This document shows positions 37,301 through 44,921 of a DNA stretch of 64,000 bases, one piece after another. Both the position numbers and the translations under genes were made by a program. The notes below the pieces were generated by a model. That model was not told where the DNA came from. It worked only from the letters and a program-made list of their open reading frames with translations, and did no database searches. The stretch's first letter is position 1, and every line of letters starts with the position of its first letter. The DNA lies in contig NZ_FOBD01000009.1 of assembly GCF_900109515.1 (NCBI RefSeq), positions 124,001-188,000 on the forward strand, given 5' to 3'. Source of the stretch: Paenibacillus sp. OK003. GTDB lineage: Bacteria > Bacillota > Bacilli > Paenibacillales > Paenibacillaceae.

Positions 37301-39618
37301 GCACCTTTGGAAGATTGATACGTGCCAAACAAAGCATCATTGGTATCGCGAACGGTAGGGCTGTCTGCACCGGACAACTTCTGAGCAATGGCCTTAAACA
37401 GTTCTTCCTCTGGAACAAGAATCTTTGCTCCTGTGTCATCAACTTTCGCTAGACCAAGTTCCTGCAATTTTTTCATAGCCTCAGGAGATTGAAGTCTGTT
37501 GGCTACTTCTGCACCGTCGTCGCCGTAGTATGGATCAACCTGTGATTTATCCATTTTGTTCAGTGCATTAGGAGACCGTAACCTGCTCAGAATGGAGTTG
37601 TAGAAGTTACTGACATTCGCCCCTTCAAGTGATTTTGCTTGGAGAGTCGTACCCGCCATAACGATTGCCGTTTCAGGGTCAACTTTGGAACTTGAACTTT
37701 TCAGTGCATCAATAATTTGCTCAATACTTGTTTTAGTCACGTCAGATACAACCGCCAAAGGTTGTGCGATTCTATCCTCCAGGTCAGCCACCCCAAGTCC
37801 AAACTGAGCCTTCGTTGAGGCAAGACCATTGGCAATATTGCCAGGGCTACTTCCAGGGGCTAGTGCATTCAACTGTGCAGTTACGCGGACAAACTCCTTC
37901 ATCTCTACAGGGTCATCAAGCAAACCAGAAGCCATGCCCCCTACTTGATAAAGCTGTTTGTAATCCGTGCCATAAAACATAGACTGCTGTCTGATAAAGT
38001 TTTGCAGATCGCTGACCGTACTCTCCACGCCAGCCATGTTCGTCTTTTCAAGAGAGTTGCCGTCTTTGTCTTGGTTATATTCGTCCTTCTGCTTCAAGTT
38101 CTGCATCATTTTAAGCTTTTCAGGCTGAATATTCTTAAACGCCTCAACCGCTTTAGACATCGCCATCATTAGAGCATTATCGAAGGCTCCCGAAATTCTT
38201 TGACGCATGATGTTGATGATTGCCCCTTGTACAGCTTCGGCGTTAACCGCTCCCGATCCACTATCCTTTTCACTGTTACTGCTTCCTTTGGATGCAGTTC
38301 CTCCACCGTCGCTGTGACTGTCAGAAGAAGACGAACCAGAACGAGGAGTAGAAAGGCCAAGTCCTCCTGCATTCCGAATCTGAGTATCACTGTTAAGTCC
38401 ACCTGGTCCGGATTGAACCTTATTAATCTCTTGGATGATCGACTGCACCTGAACGTTTACCTGCTCACGGATTTTGTTAATTAACGCTTTGTTGAGGCGG
38501 TTAATCTGATTCACGAGGTGATGCTTCAGCTTAGTTTCAGGGGTGATTTGCACATCATTTATTGCCGTTATTAATTGGTCAATCTCTTCCTGAACATTGT
38601 TGCTCAATTTCTTGTCAAGAGTCTTTGCCACTCGTTCAAGTTGAGCCTTCAATCCAGCGCCACGAATAGAGCCTAAATCGACCGTGCCGAGCGCTTCCAG
38701 CTTGTCCACCGTAGTGTCAAGTTCCTGAGCAAGAATCTTCTTGACCTTCTTGCTCAGGTCGCCTAACGGAATCTGCATCTTGCCCGCCATTGCAGTGTTA
38801 ATTCCTGCAACGGTTTTGTTGACGTATTCATTCAGGCTTTGTTCAAGTTCGTTAGGGATTCTCTTTACCTTGTCCGCAACTTCCATTCCGCTCATGTCAG
38901 GAACTTCAACATCTATTGCCTTCAACAATTTTTCCTTAGCTTCCTTGATTACCTTGTTCAAGTCTGCCTTGGAAATTTTCATGTCGCTGGCATCGGCTAC
39001 GTCAAGGTTCTGAAGCATACTCACAATCTTTTGTTTGATTTTATTGACGAAAGCGATGACCGTTTCCTTGCCAATCGTAATCTGTAAACGGTCAAGAGTT
39101 TCCGATTTCATCAGATTGGATTTTTGCTTCTGGATAGCACTGACAAGGTTTCGAATTTGTAGATTGATGACCTTGGCTACTTCTTTATTAATCTCGTTAA
39201 ATCCATCTTTACTGATAGGAAGCTGTTGCCCGCCGGCGTAGTTAGGGTCGATCTCAATGTGCATGTTACGAACGTACGTCCGCAACTCTTCATTAATTTC
39301 ATTTTCAACTTTGCCCAAGATACCTTGAAAAGTCTCAGGTTTAACCGTGAGCCCAGCAGAACCTAACTGCTCAAGAACAATCCCGTTCCCTGTGATGAAA
39401 TTGTTGAGTTCATTTGTCAACGACTGACGGAGATTGCTTCCAGCCCCACGTGATACCTGCGATTGCAAACCGGACAGAGACGAACGCATTGCGTCAATCC
39501 GCTGCTCCAATCTACCAAAACGAGAATCGAGAGTTTCCATCTCCTGCCCATATCGAGCCATATGATCTATGGATTTCTGCAACTCTAAAATCACGTCAGT
39601 TTGGATTTTGTTGTTCAT
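34366..39618 (-). CDS. tail tape measure protein
   Basis: 1750 aa, ATG with GGTGAG. Residues 1-450 are long amphipathic helices; a Ser/Gly linker (about 425-465) follows. Residues about 530-800 carry the conserved core typical of tape measures (VSDLQNFIRQQSMFYGTDYK, LNALAPGSSPGNIANGLAST). Hydrophobic helices lie near 880-900 and 1130-1190 (GGFAKMAMEIAGAIGLAQAA). The rest is coiled coil with Glu/Lys-rich heptads. It spans the tail lumen and sets tail length; at the usual ~1.5 angstrom per residue this predicts a tail of about 260 nm. Position after the chaperones and before the SLH tip proteins is canonical for a long-tailed siphovirus. Confidence 0.92.
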   Translation of the reverse strand: MNNKIQTDVILELQKSIDHMARYGQEMETLDSRFGRLEQRIDAMRSSLSGLQSQVSRGAGSNLRQSLTNELNNFITGNGIVLEQLGSAGLTVKPETFQGILGKVENEINEELRTYVRNMHIEIDPNYAGGQQLPISKDGFNEINKEVAKVINLQIRNLVSAIQKQKSNLMKSETLDRLQITIGKETVIAFVNKIKQKIVSMLQNLDVADASDMKISKADLNKVIKEAKEKLLKAIDVEVPDMSGMEVADKVKRIPNELEQSLNEYVNKTVAGINTAMAGKMQIPLGDLSKKVKKILAQELDTTVDKLEALGTVDLGSIRGAGLKAQLERVAKTLDKKLSNNVQEEIDQLITAINDVQITPETKLKHHLVNQINRLNKALINKIREQVNVQVQSIIQEINKVQSGPGGLNSDTQIRNAGGLGLSTPRSGSSSSDSHSDGGGTASKGSSNSEKDSGSGAVNAEAVQGAIINIMRQRISGAFDNALMMAMSKAVEAFKNIQPEKLKMMQNLKQKDEYNQDKDGNSLEKTNMAGVESTVSDLQNFIRQQSMFYGTDYKQLYQVGGMASGLLDDPVEMKEFVRVTAQLNALAPGSSPGNIANGLASTKAQFGLGVADLEDRIAQPLAVVSDVTKTSIEQIIDALKSSSSKVDPETAIVMAGTTLQAKSLEGANVSNFYNSILSRLRSPNALNKMDKSQVDPYYGDDGAEVANRLQSPEAMKKLQELGLAKVDDTGAKILVPEEELFKAIAQKLSGADSPTVRDTNDALFGTYQSSKGAATMHEIMNTFVKVMEVSGNFDKSKYENMVKSSVDNPLVNTKRAGQSITIAFDALVQEMTPTINKVSYALMNMAENVTKNAQLFVKLGDVLTNVLIGMMLLKGVKWGAGKIGANFERESARTSFLENVSGMNVDNSIKNMTRKEVGEMQKDPLLGGYLRDLNGLTEKQRKHYENYLDSNKVEVKDLPTLFSTMDEAKNWNPGKELTDDEKFDRTKQYNSRLSTRTELASVLTPSLLTTLNSSTANQGVFNTHRASDSNYSKLSDRMSQMSQGDFQGFEDHLVDRQRNGLPPIDDIQKLSTAMDDYEKTQREAAASARQASPAFGDLSNAVRGMNSGMSSTASLKNGFKQFLKDIPDLSKGALVSVKNLAGGFAKMAMEIAGAIGLAQAAKGLTESYLSTDDERLLAQADDRDNDLKGMANTFNALAEGGWAKNRNNLMGLFYSAKNGISSFFGGTPSDLGVFEAQGGPSNPFKTKGYKPEELGIMGEIMNYYNFSGTGEEFSKWLKQREASGGQTVEEAVAEFNAKSGRAAETEKMRQKAINKQYEATKLKEAEDKRLQENAEKEYDEKYKEGAAEFSSIDSGSVLSRVSDRINEIKDTSQIDTLRALMSGMKTDSDEYIALRKNQTESMRQVLNEELDIIDKYIANAKAVMDSADPESQEYADAKTAYDNLTSTRDKVASEGEVDILQQEWNTKQETYQGQVRKVNNSLSRIDLIAQAKELAAAYNMDTQSQEYLDTMKKITLNKLSQMKNELANLQAIQAIGDLSEDQATQVLQLQNTIANEQALIKEYNLASIGIGRAKIQDNSSDRENELLELKLRTGNPDDSSPILRNKRIANAKEEVSEINQVIADLRAKLPAAGADETTKINAEIRDLQKQSLQAQLGILDEMKSTAGTFNMPNGVSAMSRYEYLTRGNTHNTTTIGTGDVTVNITLPNITNGMTNRQLQQVGQSIGQGLSVGRVGSLRSQQAMNPSNYRS

Positions 39619-39644
39619 AGTCTCACCACCCTCATAAAATAAAA

Positions 39645-39679
39645 CTCCTGCCCCTCCCTAGAAGGAAGCAGAGCAGGAG
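39645..39679 (-). terminator. stem-loop between chaperones and tape measure
   Basis: CTCCTGC (39645-39651) pairs with GCAGGAG (39673-39679), followed by TTTTATTTT on the minus strand. Could reduce read-through into the tape measure gene, matching the low copy number that protein needs. Confidence 0.65.
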
Positions 39680-39682
39680 GAT

Positions 39683-40470
39683 TTATAATAGCTGTGCAAG
39701 GTAATTCATATCTTCCGCATCGGCTACTTTATAACCATTCACGTATTTACCGTCAGTTGTTACTTCCTCTTCACTGGTTGAATCACCAGCAGGAACGCTT
39801 CCGCCGAACAGGCCGCCAAGCGACATGGTAGAAACCTTGATCGTAAACTGAATGTGTTCGTTGCATTGTTCCAAGTAGTAACCTAACTGAGGTAAGGTTA
39901 ACTGCCACACATCATGCTTTTTCAAGTGGCAGTAGTGGGCAAGTTTGAAGAAGATGTTAGCCCAATCGACAGGCGGCTGACTGTCATAGTCTTCTTCCTC
40001 TTCCAGAGTGGTTACATGGACTTTTTTAGCCCATTGAGACCAATCATGCAATCGATAATCTGTTTAGCCGTCTCCAAATCAACGTACTCTCCAAGATGCT
40101 CGACCGTCATGTGTTTGTAATATGGCTTAAATGCCATAAGGAGCACTTCAAGCAATTCTTCAAATCTATCTTCCTCATCTTCAGGGATAAGGTTAGCGAT
40201 GATTACACCGGAATCAATCGTATTAAGTCTCTTCATCAATCTTCGAGCATCAAGCAACCCTAGTGGTGGGATGTAATAGGTCTTACCGTCACGTAAGCGA
40301 ACCTGTTCATCTGTCTCGAAGAATACTTTCTCACGAATGTCAGCTTCCTCTTGGGTCAGTGGCTTCTTCTCTTCTTCAGCTGTTACCTGTGGAGTCTGCT
40401 CTTCTACTTGACTGGCCACTTCTTCAGCGATGCCACCAGCTTTTGGAATAACTAAATCTCGTTCACTCAT
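39683..40470 (-). CDS. frameshift product: tail assembly chaperone fusion (gpGT-type)
   Basis: Predicted 262-aa product. Ribosomes read the first chaperone gene from 40470 to the heptamer A_AAA_AAG at 40027-40021, slip back one base, and continue as G-V-less reading VHVTTLEEEEDYDSQ down to the stop at 39683. The heptamer is in the correct zero frame (CTA AAA AAG) three codons before the zero-frame stop. This is the classic organisation upstream of tape measure genes, where the extended form recruits tail tube subunits and the tape measure. The extension has an acidic start and ends DMNYLAQLL. Confidence 0.8.
40012..40470 (-). CDS. tail assembly chaperone, short form (gpG-type)
   Basis: 152 aa from the ATG at 40470, preceded by AGGGGG; 18 upstream in-frame codons are not used. 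Glu-rich N-terminus (VEEQTPQVTAEEEKKPLTQE), then a helical domain (FEELLEVLLMAFKPYYKHMT). Ends GLNGLKKSM; the slippery run lies at the KK codons. Made in excess over the fusion form in related phages. Confidence 0.85.
   Translation of the reverse strand: MSERDLVIPKAGGIAEEVASQVEEQTPQVTAEEEKKPLTQEEADIREKVFFETDEQVRLRDGKTYYIPPLGLLDARRLMKRLNTIDSGVIIANLIPEDEEDRFEELLEVLLMAFKPYYKHMTVEHLGEYVDLETAKQIIDCMIGLNGLKKSM
40021..40027 (-). promoter_or_regulatory. -1 ribosomal frameshift site A_AAA_AAG
   Basis: Same heptamer as the E. coli dnaX site. It is in register with the short chaperone frame and lies inside the 40-base overlap of the two frames (40012-40051). I did not identify the downstream stimulatory structure with confidence. 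Confidence 0.8.
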
Positions 40471-40604
40471 TTTAATAGCCCCCTTTATAATTCTCCCCCA
40501 AGAAAAGTGAATCGAATTGACCACAGAGCGGGGGAAGTCCCTGCAATCAACTCACAGAACATTCTAAGGAAGTAAACCTAGACTCTAACATTAGGTATGT
40601 AAAA

Positions 40605-40624
40605 AGACTCCCCGAAGGGAGTCT
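40605..40624 (-). terminator. intrinsic terminator after the tail tube gene
   Basis: AGACTCCC pairs with GGGAGTCT around a short TTCGG-type loop, and is followed by five T residues on the minus strand. Confidence 0.9.
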
Positions 40625-40629
40625 AGTGA

Positions 40630-41688
40630 TTAGCAATCTTCCGCAGAAACAGAACCAACTTCGTAGCGCTTGATAGAACCAAGCTTACCGTCCGGACGTT
40701 CAGGGTCGATTACAGTTAGCGTTACGCTATGCGTGGACGCTTGTTGACGTTGTGCGTCAAGCGTGAAGTTGGACTTCACACGGCATTGGAACAATTCGGT
40801 TTGATAACCTTGGATTGTACCGTCCTTCTGCTCGAACTGACCATCGTGAACAACGTGTACTGTCAACGGCATGTCCTTGTTTGTGATATCGAGGATATCA
40901 ACAACTTCGTTCCGCTTGTAGTTGACGTAAATGTTTACGTCCTTGAGGGCCGAGTTGAACTTCAGAATGCCGCCACTTACTACGTACTGGTCTTCAGTAG
41001 GCGTAGAGCTAGTCGTTTTCTTCAGCAATTTGTTACCTTGCAGAGTACGAACAGAAATCTGAGGGTCAACGTTCAAGGATGCTCCGTACACAAGATCAAC
41101 AGTAAAGTCTGAGCCGTTCTGTTTAACCGTGTGCTTTTCTTCCAGCACCCACACGAAGCCGTCAGGGTCTGGTGTAATCCCAGCCAGTGCCGCAGCATAA
41201 ACGATAACAACCGTTTTACCTGCCAGCGCCATATCGAATACGACATCCTGACCCGTTACCGTAACGTCTGCACTCAGGTCAGCGCCGCCCACAGCACCCT
41301 CGAAAGACTTAGGTTTTGGAGAAGCGAGAGCGACTTGGGTAAGTTTCGCTTGATACGGAGAAGCGGAAGGGACTACAAAGGTCTCAGTGACCATGCTGTA
41401 GGCCGAACCAGAAATACCTTCACGGAGTTTCGAGCCAGTAGCCAAACGTACAAGGTTAAGGTCGAACTTAGCGGATTCCGCTGTGATATCAATTGTCTTC
41501 TTACGAAGCAACGTATCCAGTGCTACGCTAGAGTCGCCGCCCTCAATGTCCTGCATGTCCAGCTGAATATCCAGACGCATGTTGTTCAGCGTACCGATTG
41601 TAACGAGGTCGTCACAGTTCGGGATTTTCGCCATGAACTTACCAGCGCCCTTAATCAACATTTTTTTGTTCTTAGTAACCTTACTCAT
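40630..41688 (-). CDS. major tail tube protein
   Basis: 352 aa, ATG after AAGGAGG. N-terminal KNKKMLIKGAGKFMAKIPNC and LVTIGTLNNMRLDIQ, acidic DMQDIEGGDSS, then beta domains. Residues about 135-260 look like an inserted Ig-like surface domain (VVIVYAAALAGITPDPDGF), the C-terminal part returns to the tube fold (ELFQCRVKSNFTLDAQRQQ). Identified mainly from gene order: immediately before the frameshifting chaperones and the tape measure, with a strong terminator behind it to allow high expression. Confidence 0.8.
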   Translation of the reverse strand: MSKVTKNKKMLIKGAGKFMAKIPNCDDLVTIGTLNNMRLDIQLDMQDIEGGDSSVALDTLLRKKTIDITAESAKFDLNLVRLATGSKLREGISGSAYSMVTETFVVPSASPYQAKLTQVALASPKPKSFEGAVGGADLSADVTVTGQDVVFDMALAGKTVVIVYAAALAGITPDPDGFVWVLEEKHTVKQNGSDFTVDLVYGASLNVDPQISVRTLQGNKLLKKTTSSTPTEDQYVVSGGILKFNSALKDVNIYVNYKRNEVVDILDITNKDMPLTVHVVHDGQFEQKDGTIQGYQTELFQCRVKSNFTLDAQRQQASTHSVTLTVIDPERPDGKLGSIKRYEVGSVSAEDC

Positions 41689-42150
41689 TCAGAAAACCTC
41701 CTTATATTCATCTATCCCAATGGTGAAGCATATTTGGGTGAAATACTTGTAGGTGTTCTCTAGATCGATGTCATCTTCAGCACTAGTGACATACTCACCT
41801 TTGAACACACTTCCTTTCGGCATCCAGAAGTAATGATCGTCGAAAATCTGGCAAATACGGTCAGCGATGTTCACTGCCAGTTCCACGTCATCCTGTGTAT
41901 AGATATCGAAGTCAACGATGAACCTATACTCAAGGTGATTCTCGCCTCTTGCGCCGGGATTTTTGTAGAACGTCATCAAGGGCAAGTTGTGCTGAACGAA
42001 GTTCTGCGGCTTCTTTCTCTTCTGAATCTTCGTTCCCAATTCCTCCAGAGATGCGTCTGCCGCAAGCCCTAGCATGGCAAAAATCTCAGGATCTTGACGA
42101 AGCTTGGAATGAATACAGGCGTAAACATCAGAGACGCTGATCTTTCCCAC
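41689..42150 (-). CDS. tail terminator / tail completion-like protein
   Basis: 153 aa. GTG at 42150 is chosen: AGAGG lies 10 bases upstream and the preceding small gene ends at 42155. A longer frame to an ATG at 42255 would overlap that gene. Sequence: VGKISVSDVYACIHSKLRQD, HNLPLMTFYKNPGARGENHL, YRFIVDFDIYTQDDVELAVN, consistent with alpha/beta tail terminator proteins, which end tail polymerisation. Its TGA abuts the tube gene ATG (TGAATG). Confidence 0.6.
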   Translation of the reverse strand: MGKISVSDVYACIHSKLRQDPEIFAMLGLAADASLEELGTKIQKRKKPQNFVQHNLPLMTFYKNPGARGENHLEYRFIVDFDIYTQDDVELAVNIADRICQIFDDHYFWMPKGSVFKGEYVTSAEDDIDLENTYKYFTQICFTIGIDEYKEVF

Positions 42151-42154
42151 ATCA

Positions 42155-42370
42155 TCACATCCTCTTATGAATGCTTCGTATACCAATATAAGTTGAAATG
42201 GGTATATTTCTAACCGCCCTGCGTACTGCGTTGTCCACCATTGAAATGAATTCATTAAGGCTATATTCGAACAGTGAGACGGTGGAATCTCTACCTAAAT
42301 GGTTCTTTTTCATTCTATTAGGAGGGCTCCTGACGTTGAACTCATGGATGTTGTCGCCAAGTCTACCCAC
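42155..42370 (-). CDS. small protein at the head-tail junction, possibly truncated
   Basis: 71 aa from GTG at 42370; no good ribosome-binding site, and the frame is open a few codons further (LLKTLWA). Reads NIHEFNVRSPPNRMKKNHLG and FISMVDNAVRRAVRNIPI. The place in the gene order is that of an HK97 gp10-like completion protein, but it is shorter than usual, so it may be a 5'-truncated remnant. It ends 5 bases before the GTG of the next gene. Confidence 0.4.
   Translation of the reverse strand: MGRLGDNIHEFNVRSPPNRMKKNHLGRDSTVSLFEYSLNEFISMVDNAVRRAVRNIPISTYIGIRSIHKRM
42184..42192 (-). promoter_or_regulatory. candidate phage late-promoter element CTTATATTG
   Basis: Motif copy 34 bases before the GTG at 42150, inside the end of the small upstream frame; shares CAACTTATATTG with 14836-14844. 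Confidence 0.4.
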
Positions 42371-42444
42371 TGCCCATAGGGTTTTTAGAAGCTAAGTGGC
42401 TGGTGTGTGTTCTATCGAGGACCTTCCATCCCAAGCGTACTTCT

Positions 42445-42783
42445 TTACTTGATTTCGATAATGGATGCCACAGGCTGGCTACCCGAAGTCATAAATAGCT
42501 TCCGAGCCTTGAACGCCTTTTGCTCCTTGAAAAGCAAACGTTGATCTTCATTGCCCACTCGGAGATTCGGTTTGTCACTGACATAGATATCTCCGAAGCC
42601 CAAGTTCTCGACAATCAAGGTGGTATCTTCTTCTTGAGCGTTATAAATGAACTGACCCATGATAGAAAGTTGTTGGGTAAACTCTGCTACTACGTCGCCC
42701 TTCAATCCATCTAGGCTAACCGTTTCAGTCTCTTTCTCAGGGGCTTTAGAAGTCCTCTTCCGTTTGTTTGTTGTTCCTGCCAT
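42445..42783 (-). CDS. phage protein of the head-tail junction region
   Basis: 112 aa, ATG with GAGGGGAG upstream. Basic N-terminus (MAGTTNKRKRTSKAPEKE), then a compact beta domain (ENLGFGDIYVSDKPNLRVG, AFKARKLFMTSGSQPVASI) that resembles small capsid-decoration or tail-joining proteins in look only. Second gene of the late region. Confidence 0.5.
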   Translation of the reverse strand: MAGTTNKRKRTSKAPEKETETVSLDGLKGDVVAEFTQQLSIMGQFIYNAQEEDTTLIVENLGFGDIYVSDKPNLRVGNEDQRLLFKEQKAFKARKLFMTSGSQPVASIIEIK

Positions 42784-42799
42784 TTTTAAAACGCTCCCC

Positions 42800-42895
42800 T
42801 CATTGTGATATGTAATAATTCAAACCAAGTAAAAAGTCGTCCACTAATTTCTGACCAGACTTGTGTTCAGACGGGTAAACATGTTCTTTCAGCAT
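42800..42895 (-). CDS. 31-residue peptide, first gene of the late region
   Basis: ATG at 42895 has AAGGAG at ideal spacing (6 bases). Reads MLKEHVYPSEHKSGQKLVDD through LNYYISQ. The frame also extends to a GTG at 42926-42928 without a site. It directly precedes the MAGT gene. Could be a genuine micro-gene or the 3' remnant of a larger deleted one. Confidence 0.45.
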   Translation of the reverse strand: MLKEHVYPSEHKSGQKLVDDFLLGLNYYISQ

Positions 42896-42932
42896 CCCAA
42901 ACTCCTTACACCTTTCTATCTTTGTCACAAGT

Positions 42933-42941
42933 CATTATAGG
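42933..42941 (-). promoter_or_regulatory. candidate late promoter P1, CCTATAATG
   Basis: Perfect TATAAT, 38 bases before the ATG at 42895. A convincing -35 hexamer is not seen at the standard distance. Confidence 0.5.
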
Positions 42942-42992
42942 GTGTAGACCTTTCGTTAACTTAAAGTAGGTCGTATTTACCTGCTGTAAGTA

Positions 42993-43001
42993 CATTATAG
43001 G
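42993..43001 (-). promoter_or_regulatory. candidate late promoter P2, CCTATAATG
   Basis: Second copy of the same 9-mer exactly 60 bases upstream of P1, suggesting tandem promoters for the whole late region. Confidence 0.5.
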
Positions 43002-43225
43002 TAGGTGGAGTCTCGCTTTAACCGAAAGCTTTTAAAAACAAATAGCGTGACCCGCAGGGTAACGCCAAGCTTTGCCATAGTTTTACTCAGTGAGTATTTT
43101 CACTACCCCTTGCCTATGTTTTATTATTCTATATATCTTTCTTTTATATCTCTTAATCTTTTATATCTCTTTATACGGTGTAAACTTTACAATACAGAAC
43201 TCACAACAAATGCACTTTTTACACT

Positions 43226-43531
43226 TCATAGGGGTCTGTATGGTAAAACATACACTTCAGACCTGAATGGTAAACTGTACACTTCAGACATAACATGCAG
43301 TAAGTATCTGGCGGCTGACCTATTCGAGAGAGGGTTGAATGCTTCGGCTATTACCACATACCTTGGGTGACTAAGCTTCTGAGCGATGGTAGGAAGGAGT
43401 TCCCGTTGCAAGATGAAATCGTAAAGCTGACTAAACTGAGCAGGAAAACAGTTGTCATATCGTTACAGGCTTTGGAGGATTGCGGACTACTGGTCTACGT
43501 TTATACCAAAAGAAACAGAGCCACGGCGTAA
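43226..43531 (+). pseudogene. winged-helix-like regulator remnant with a frame break
   Basis: The plus strand encodes SKYLAADLFERGLNASAITT up to a TGA at 43368-43370. An overlapping frame from GTG 43367 continues KEFPLQDEIVKLTKLSRKT and ISLQALEDCGLLVYVYTKRN to TAA at 43531. The second part looks like the recognition helix and wing of a helix-turn-helix protein. The two pieces are probably one gene broken by a single-base change. Convergent to the late genes. Two 23-base near-repeats (ATGGTAAA then ACACTTCAGAC) at about 43237 and 43267 fall in its first part. Confidence 0.4.
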
Positions 43532-43554
43532 GTTGCCTGTGGCTTTGTCTTTAG
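43519..43554 (+). terminator. stem-loop after the winged-helix remnant
   Basis: AGCCAC-GGC pairs with GCC-T-GTGGCT, followed by TTTGTCTTT on the plus strand. Confidence 0.6.
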
Positions 43555-43559
43555 TTTCT

Positions 43560-43754
43560 GGATCCCCCCCATGAGGGAAGGCATTGGCCAGTGTTCCAGT
43601 TCTTCAGGGTCTTTTGCAAAGTCCATGTTCAAGTCTTCCCATTTGATGTTCGGGTTGATTTCCCTCGATGCCCGATGACATTATCTCTGGAAACTCAGGG
43701 TCTTGTCCCTGCTTGTACTTGTACATCTCTTCCGAATCGGCAAATTCAGCTATA
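43560..43754 (-). pseudogene. decayed phage gene
   Basis: Two adjacent minus-strand frames read like one protein split by a shift: IAEFADSEEMYKYKQGQDPE then NPNIKWEDLNMDFAKDPEEL and HWPMPSLMGG. It runs on from the ribbon-helix-helix-like gene and collides with the convergent remnant at its 3' end. No family recognised. Confidence 0.35.
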
Positions 43755-43904
43755 TCAATCCATCCCTTCTAAGTGCATATCAAAACGTTCAATCATAAAC
43801 TCGAAAACGGCAGACAGGTTTCCCTCAAAATAGTGGTCAGCTACCTCCTGCAAATACTTTTTATTCTCTGGAGTTGTTCTCAAGTAGATCCTCTCTGTTT
43901 TCAT
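43755..43904 (-). CDS. small ribbon-helix-helix-like phage protein
   Basis: 49 aa. The ATG (43904-43902) overlaps the TGA of the preceding gene as TGATG, a translational-coupling arrangement; GAGAGGG is upstream. Reads KTERIYLRTTPENKKYLQEV and GNLSAVFEFMIERFD: a strand followed by two helices, the CopG/Arc-like pattern of small DNA-binding regulators. DNA binding is inferred. Confidence 0.5.
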   Translation of the reverse strand: MKTERIYLRTTPENKKYLQEVADHYFEGNLSAVFEFMIERFDMHLEGMD

Positions 43905-44164
43905 CACGATAACCCTCTCTCCTTCATACACGGTCTACAGCCAGTGAGTGTTTTTGGCAGAACTTGCATCCGCTGGTTAGAATCATCTAACTCTTCAGGC
44001 AAGACCAAGTAGCCATATCGGTTCATGACTTTTCCTGTAATTTTACCGATACAATGGAGACAAAGCAGGGGTTCTCCTTGAAGCCCTTCGGCAACAAAGT
44101 TCTCCCTTGCTTTATCTGTGACGTACCTGAACTCGCACTTAATGCACTTGACTAGCTTATCCAC
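43904..44164 (-). CDS. zinc-knuckle phage protein, copy A
   Basis: 86 aa, GTG start overlapping the 3' end of the metallophosphoesterase remnant. Cysteine pairs C-I-K-C, C-L-H-C and C-R-P-C, spaced as in copy B (44682-44903), where C-x-C, C-I-H-C and C-R-P-C occur. The two are paralogues flanking one gene. Probably a small zinc-binding early phage protein; function unknown. Confidence 0.55.
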   Translation of the reverse strand: MDKLVKCIKCEFRYVTDKARENFVAEGLQGEPLLCLHCIGKITGKVMNRYGYLVLPEELDDSNQRMQVLPKTLTGCRPCMKERGLS

Positions 44165-44679
44165 TTTACGTCAATCCCTTTGTTCGACTTCTTACCGGAA
44201 AGAGTCAAGTGTGCTTGAGATGGGAACGATTCTTCAAAGCCATCACGCTCCGCGTACTCCGCAGTGTTAACAATCGTATTTCGGCAAACCAGCCAAGGCT
44301 TCTCTTCTCGAACCAACAATCCATTGTACGTGTCAATAGCGGATCTCTTGATTGGCTTACTAAATTCCTTGTGCCAATGCCTACAATATGTAACGTTTAA
44401 AGGTTTTACAGGCTCAAGCTTGTCCATTACAAAATAAATTGGTTCTCTTGGATACATATATTGTATATATATTCCACCTTTACCGAGTTTTATGACTCCT
44501 TCAATATAGTCACCGTTCAGTAGATTACGAATGTTATGTTCATTAGTCTTGGCGAAGTCAATCGCTCTATCAAGCAACCTAATATCAGCGGCTTCAGGCC
44601 CGATATGCGAATCATTAAGTAATAGTACATTCAAGTTCTTCACCAATGGGGCGTTAAAACCTGATTTCAGGTATTTCAT
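44152..44679 (-). CDS. shortened calcineurin-like metallophosphoesterase
   Basis: 175 aa, ATG after AGGAGG. The N-terminus has VLLLNDSHIGPEAADIRLLD (metal-binding D-x-H) and LLNGDYIEG (GD motif), typical of this hydrolase family. The family normally needs further GNHD/E and GH-x-H motifs over 250 or more residues; here the frame jumps to a C-terminal end (AHLTLSGKKSNKGIDVKWI). It looks like an internal in-frame deletion that removed the remaining metal ligands, so catalytic activity is doubtful. Confidence 0.55.
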   Translation of the reverse strand: MKYLKSGFNAPLVKNLNVLLLNDSHIGPEAADIRLLDRAIDFAKTNEHNIRNLLNGDYIEGVIKLGKGGIYIQYMYPREPIYFVMDKLEPVKPLNVTYCRHWHKEFSKPIKRSAIDTYNGLLVREEKPWLVCRNTIVNTAEYAERDGFEESFPSQAHLTLSGKKSNKGIDVKWIS

Positions 44680-44681
44680 TG

Positions 44682-44903
44682 TTATCCTCCTAGTCCAAGT
44701 AATTTTCTCCGTATCTCCGCTTTCTTCTTATCTTTAGCACAAGGTCGGCACTCGTAAATTCCCATGTACCTATCCACTAACTCTTGATAAGGAACATTCA
44801 AGGTATCCGATAGACAGTGGATACATTTACTGCCTTCCGTCTCATAGATAGTGGCTAGAGCCTTTGCATTCTGCGTAATAAACCTTCCGCAACCGCATTT
44901 CAA
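44682..44903 (-). CDS. zinc-knuckle phage protein, copy B
   Basis: 73 aa from TTG at 44903, which follows GAGGTGG by 5 bases; seven further upstream codons in frame start at another TTG. Cysteines: KCGCG near the start, KCIHC in the middle, ECRPC near the end, then a basic tail (KDKKKAEIRRK). Paralogue of copy A. Confidence 0.55.
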   Translation of the reverse strand: MKCGCGRFITQNAKALATIYETEGSKCIHCLSDTLNVPYQELVDRYMGIYECRPCAKDKKKAEIRRKLLGLGG

Positions 44904-44921
44904 TATGACCACCTCATTTAC

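Noticed and set aside
39683..40051. Independent gene starting at ATG 40051
   Set aside because: No ribosome-binding site, and the overlap with the slippery heptamer explains the frame as the frameshift extension of the chaperone.
43180..43330. Possible CRISPR-like or operator array (GGTAAA...ACACTTCAGAC repeats)
   Set aside because: Only two imperfect copies 30 bases apart and no spacer structure; kept as a remark under the winged-helix remnant.
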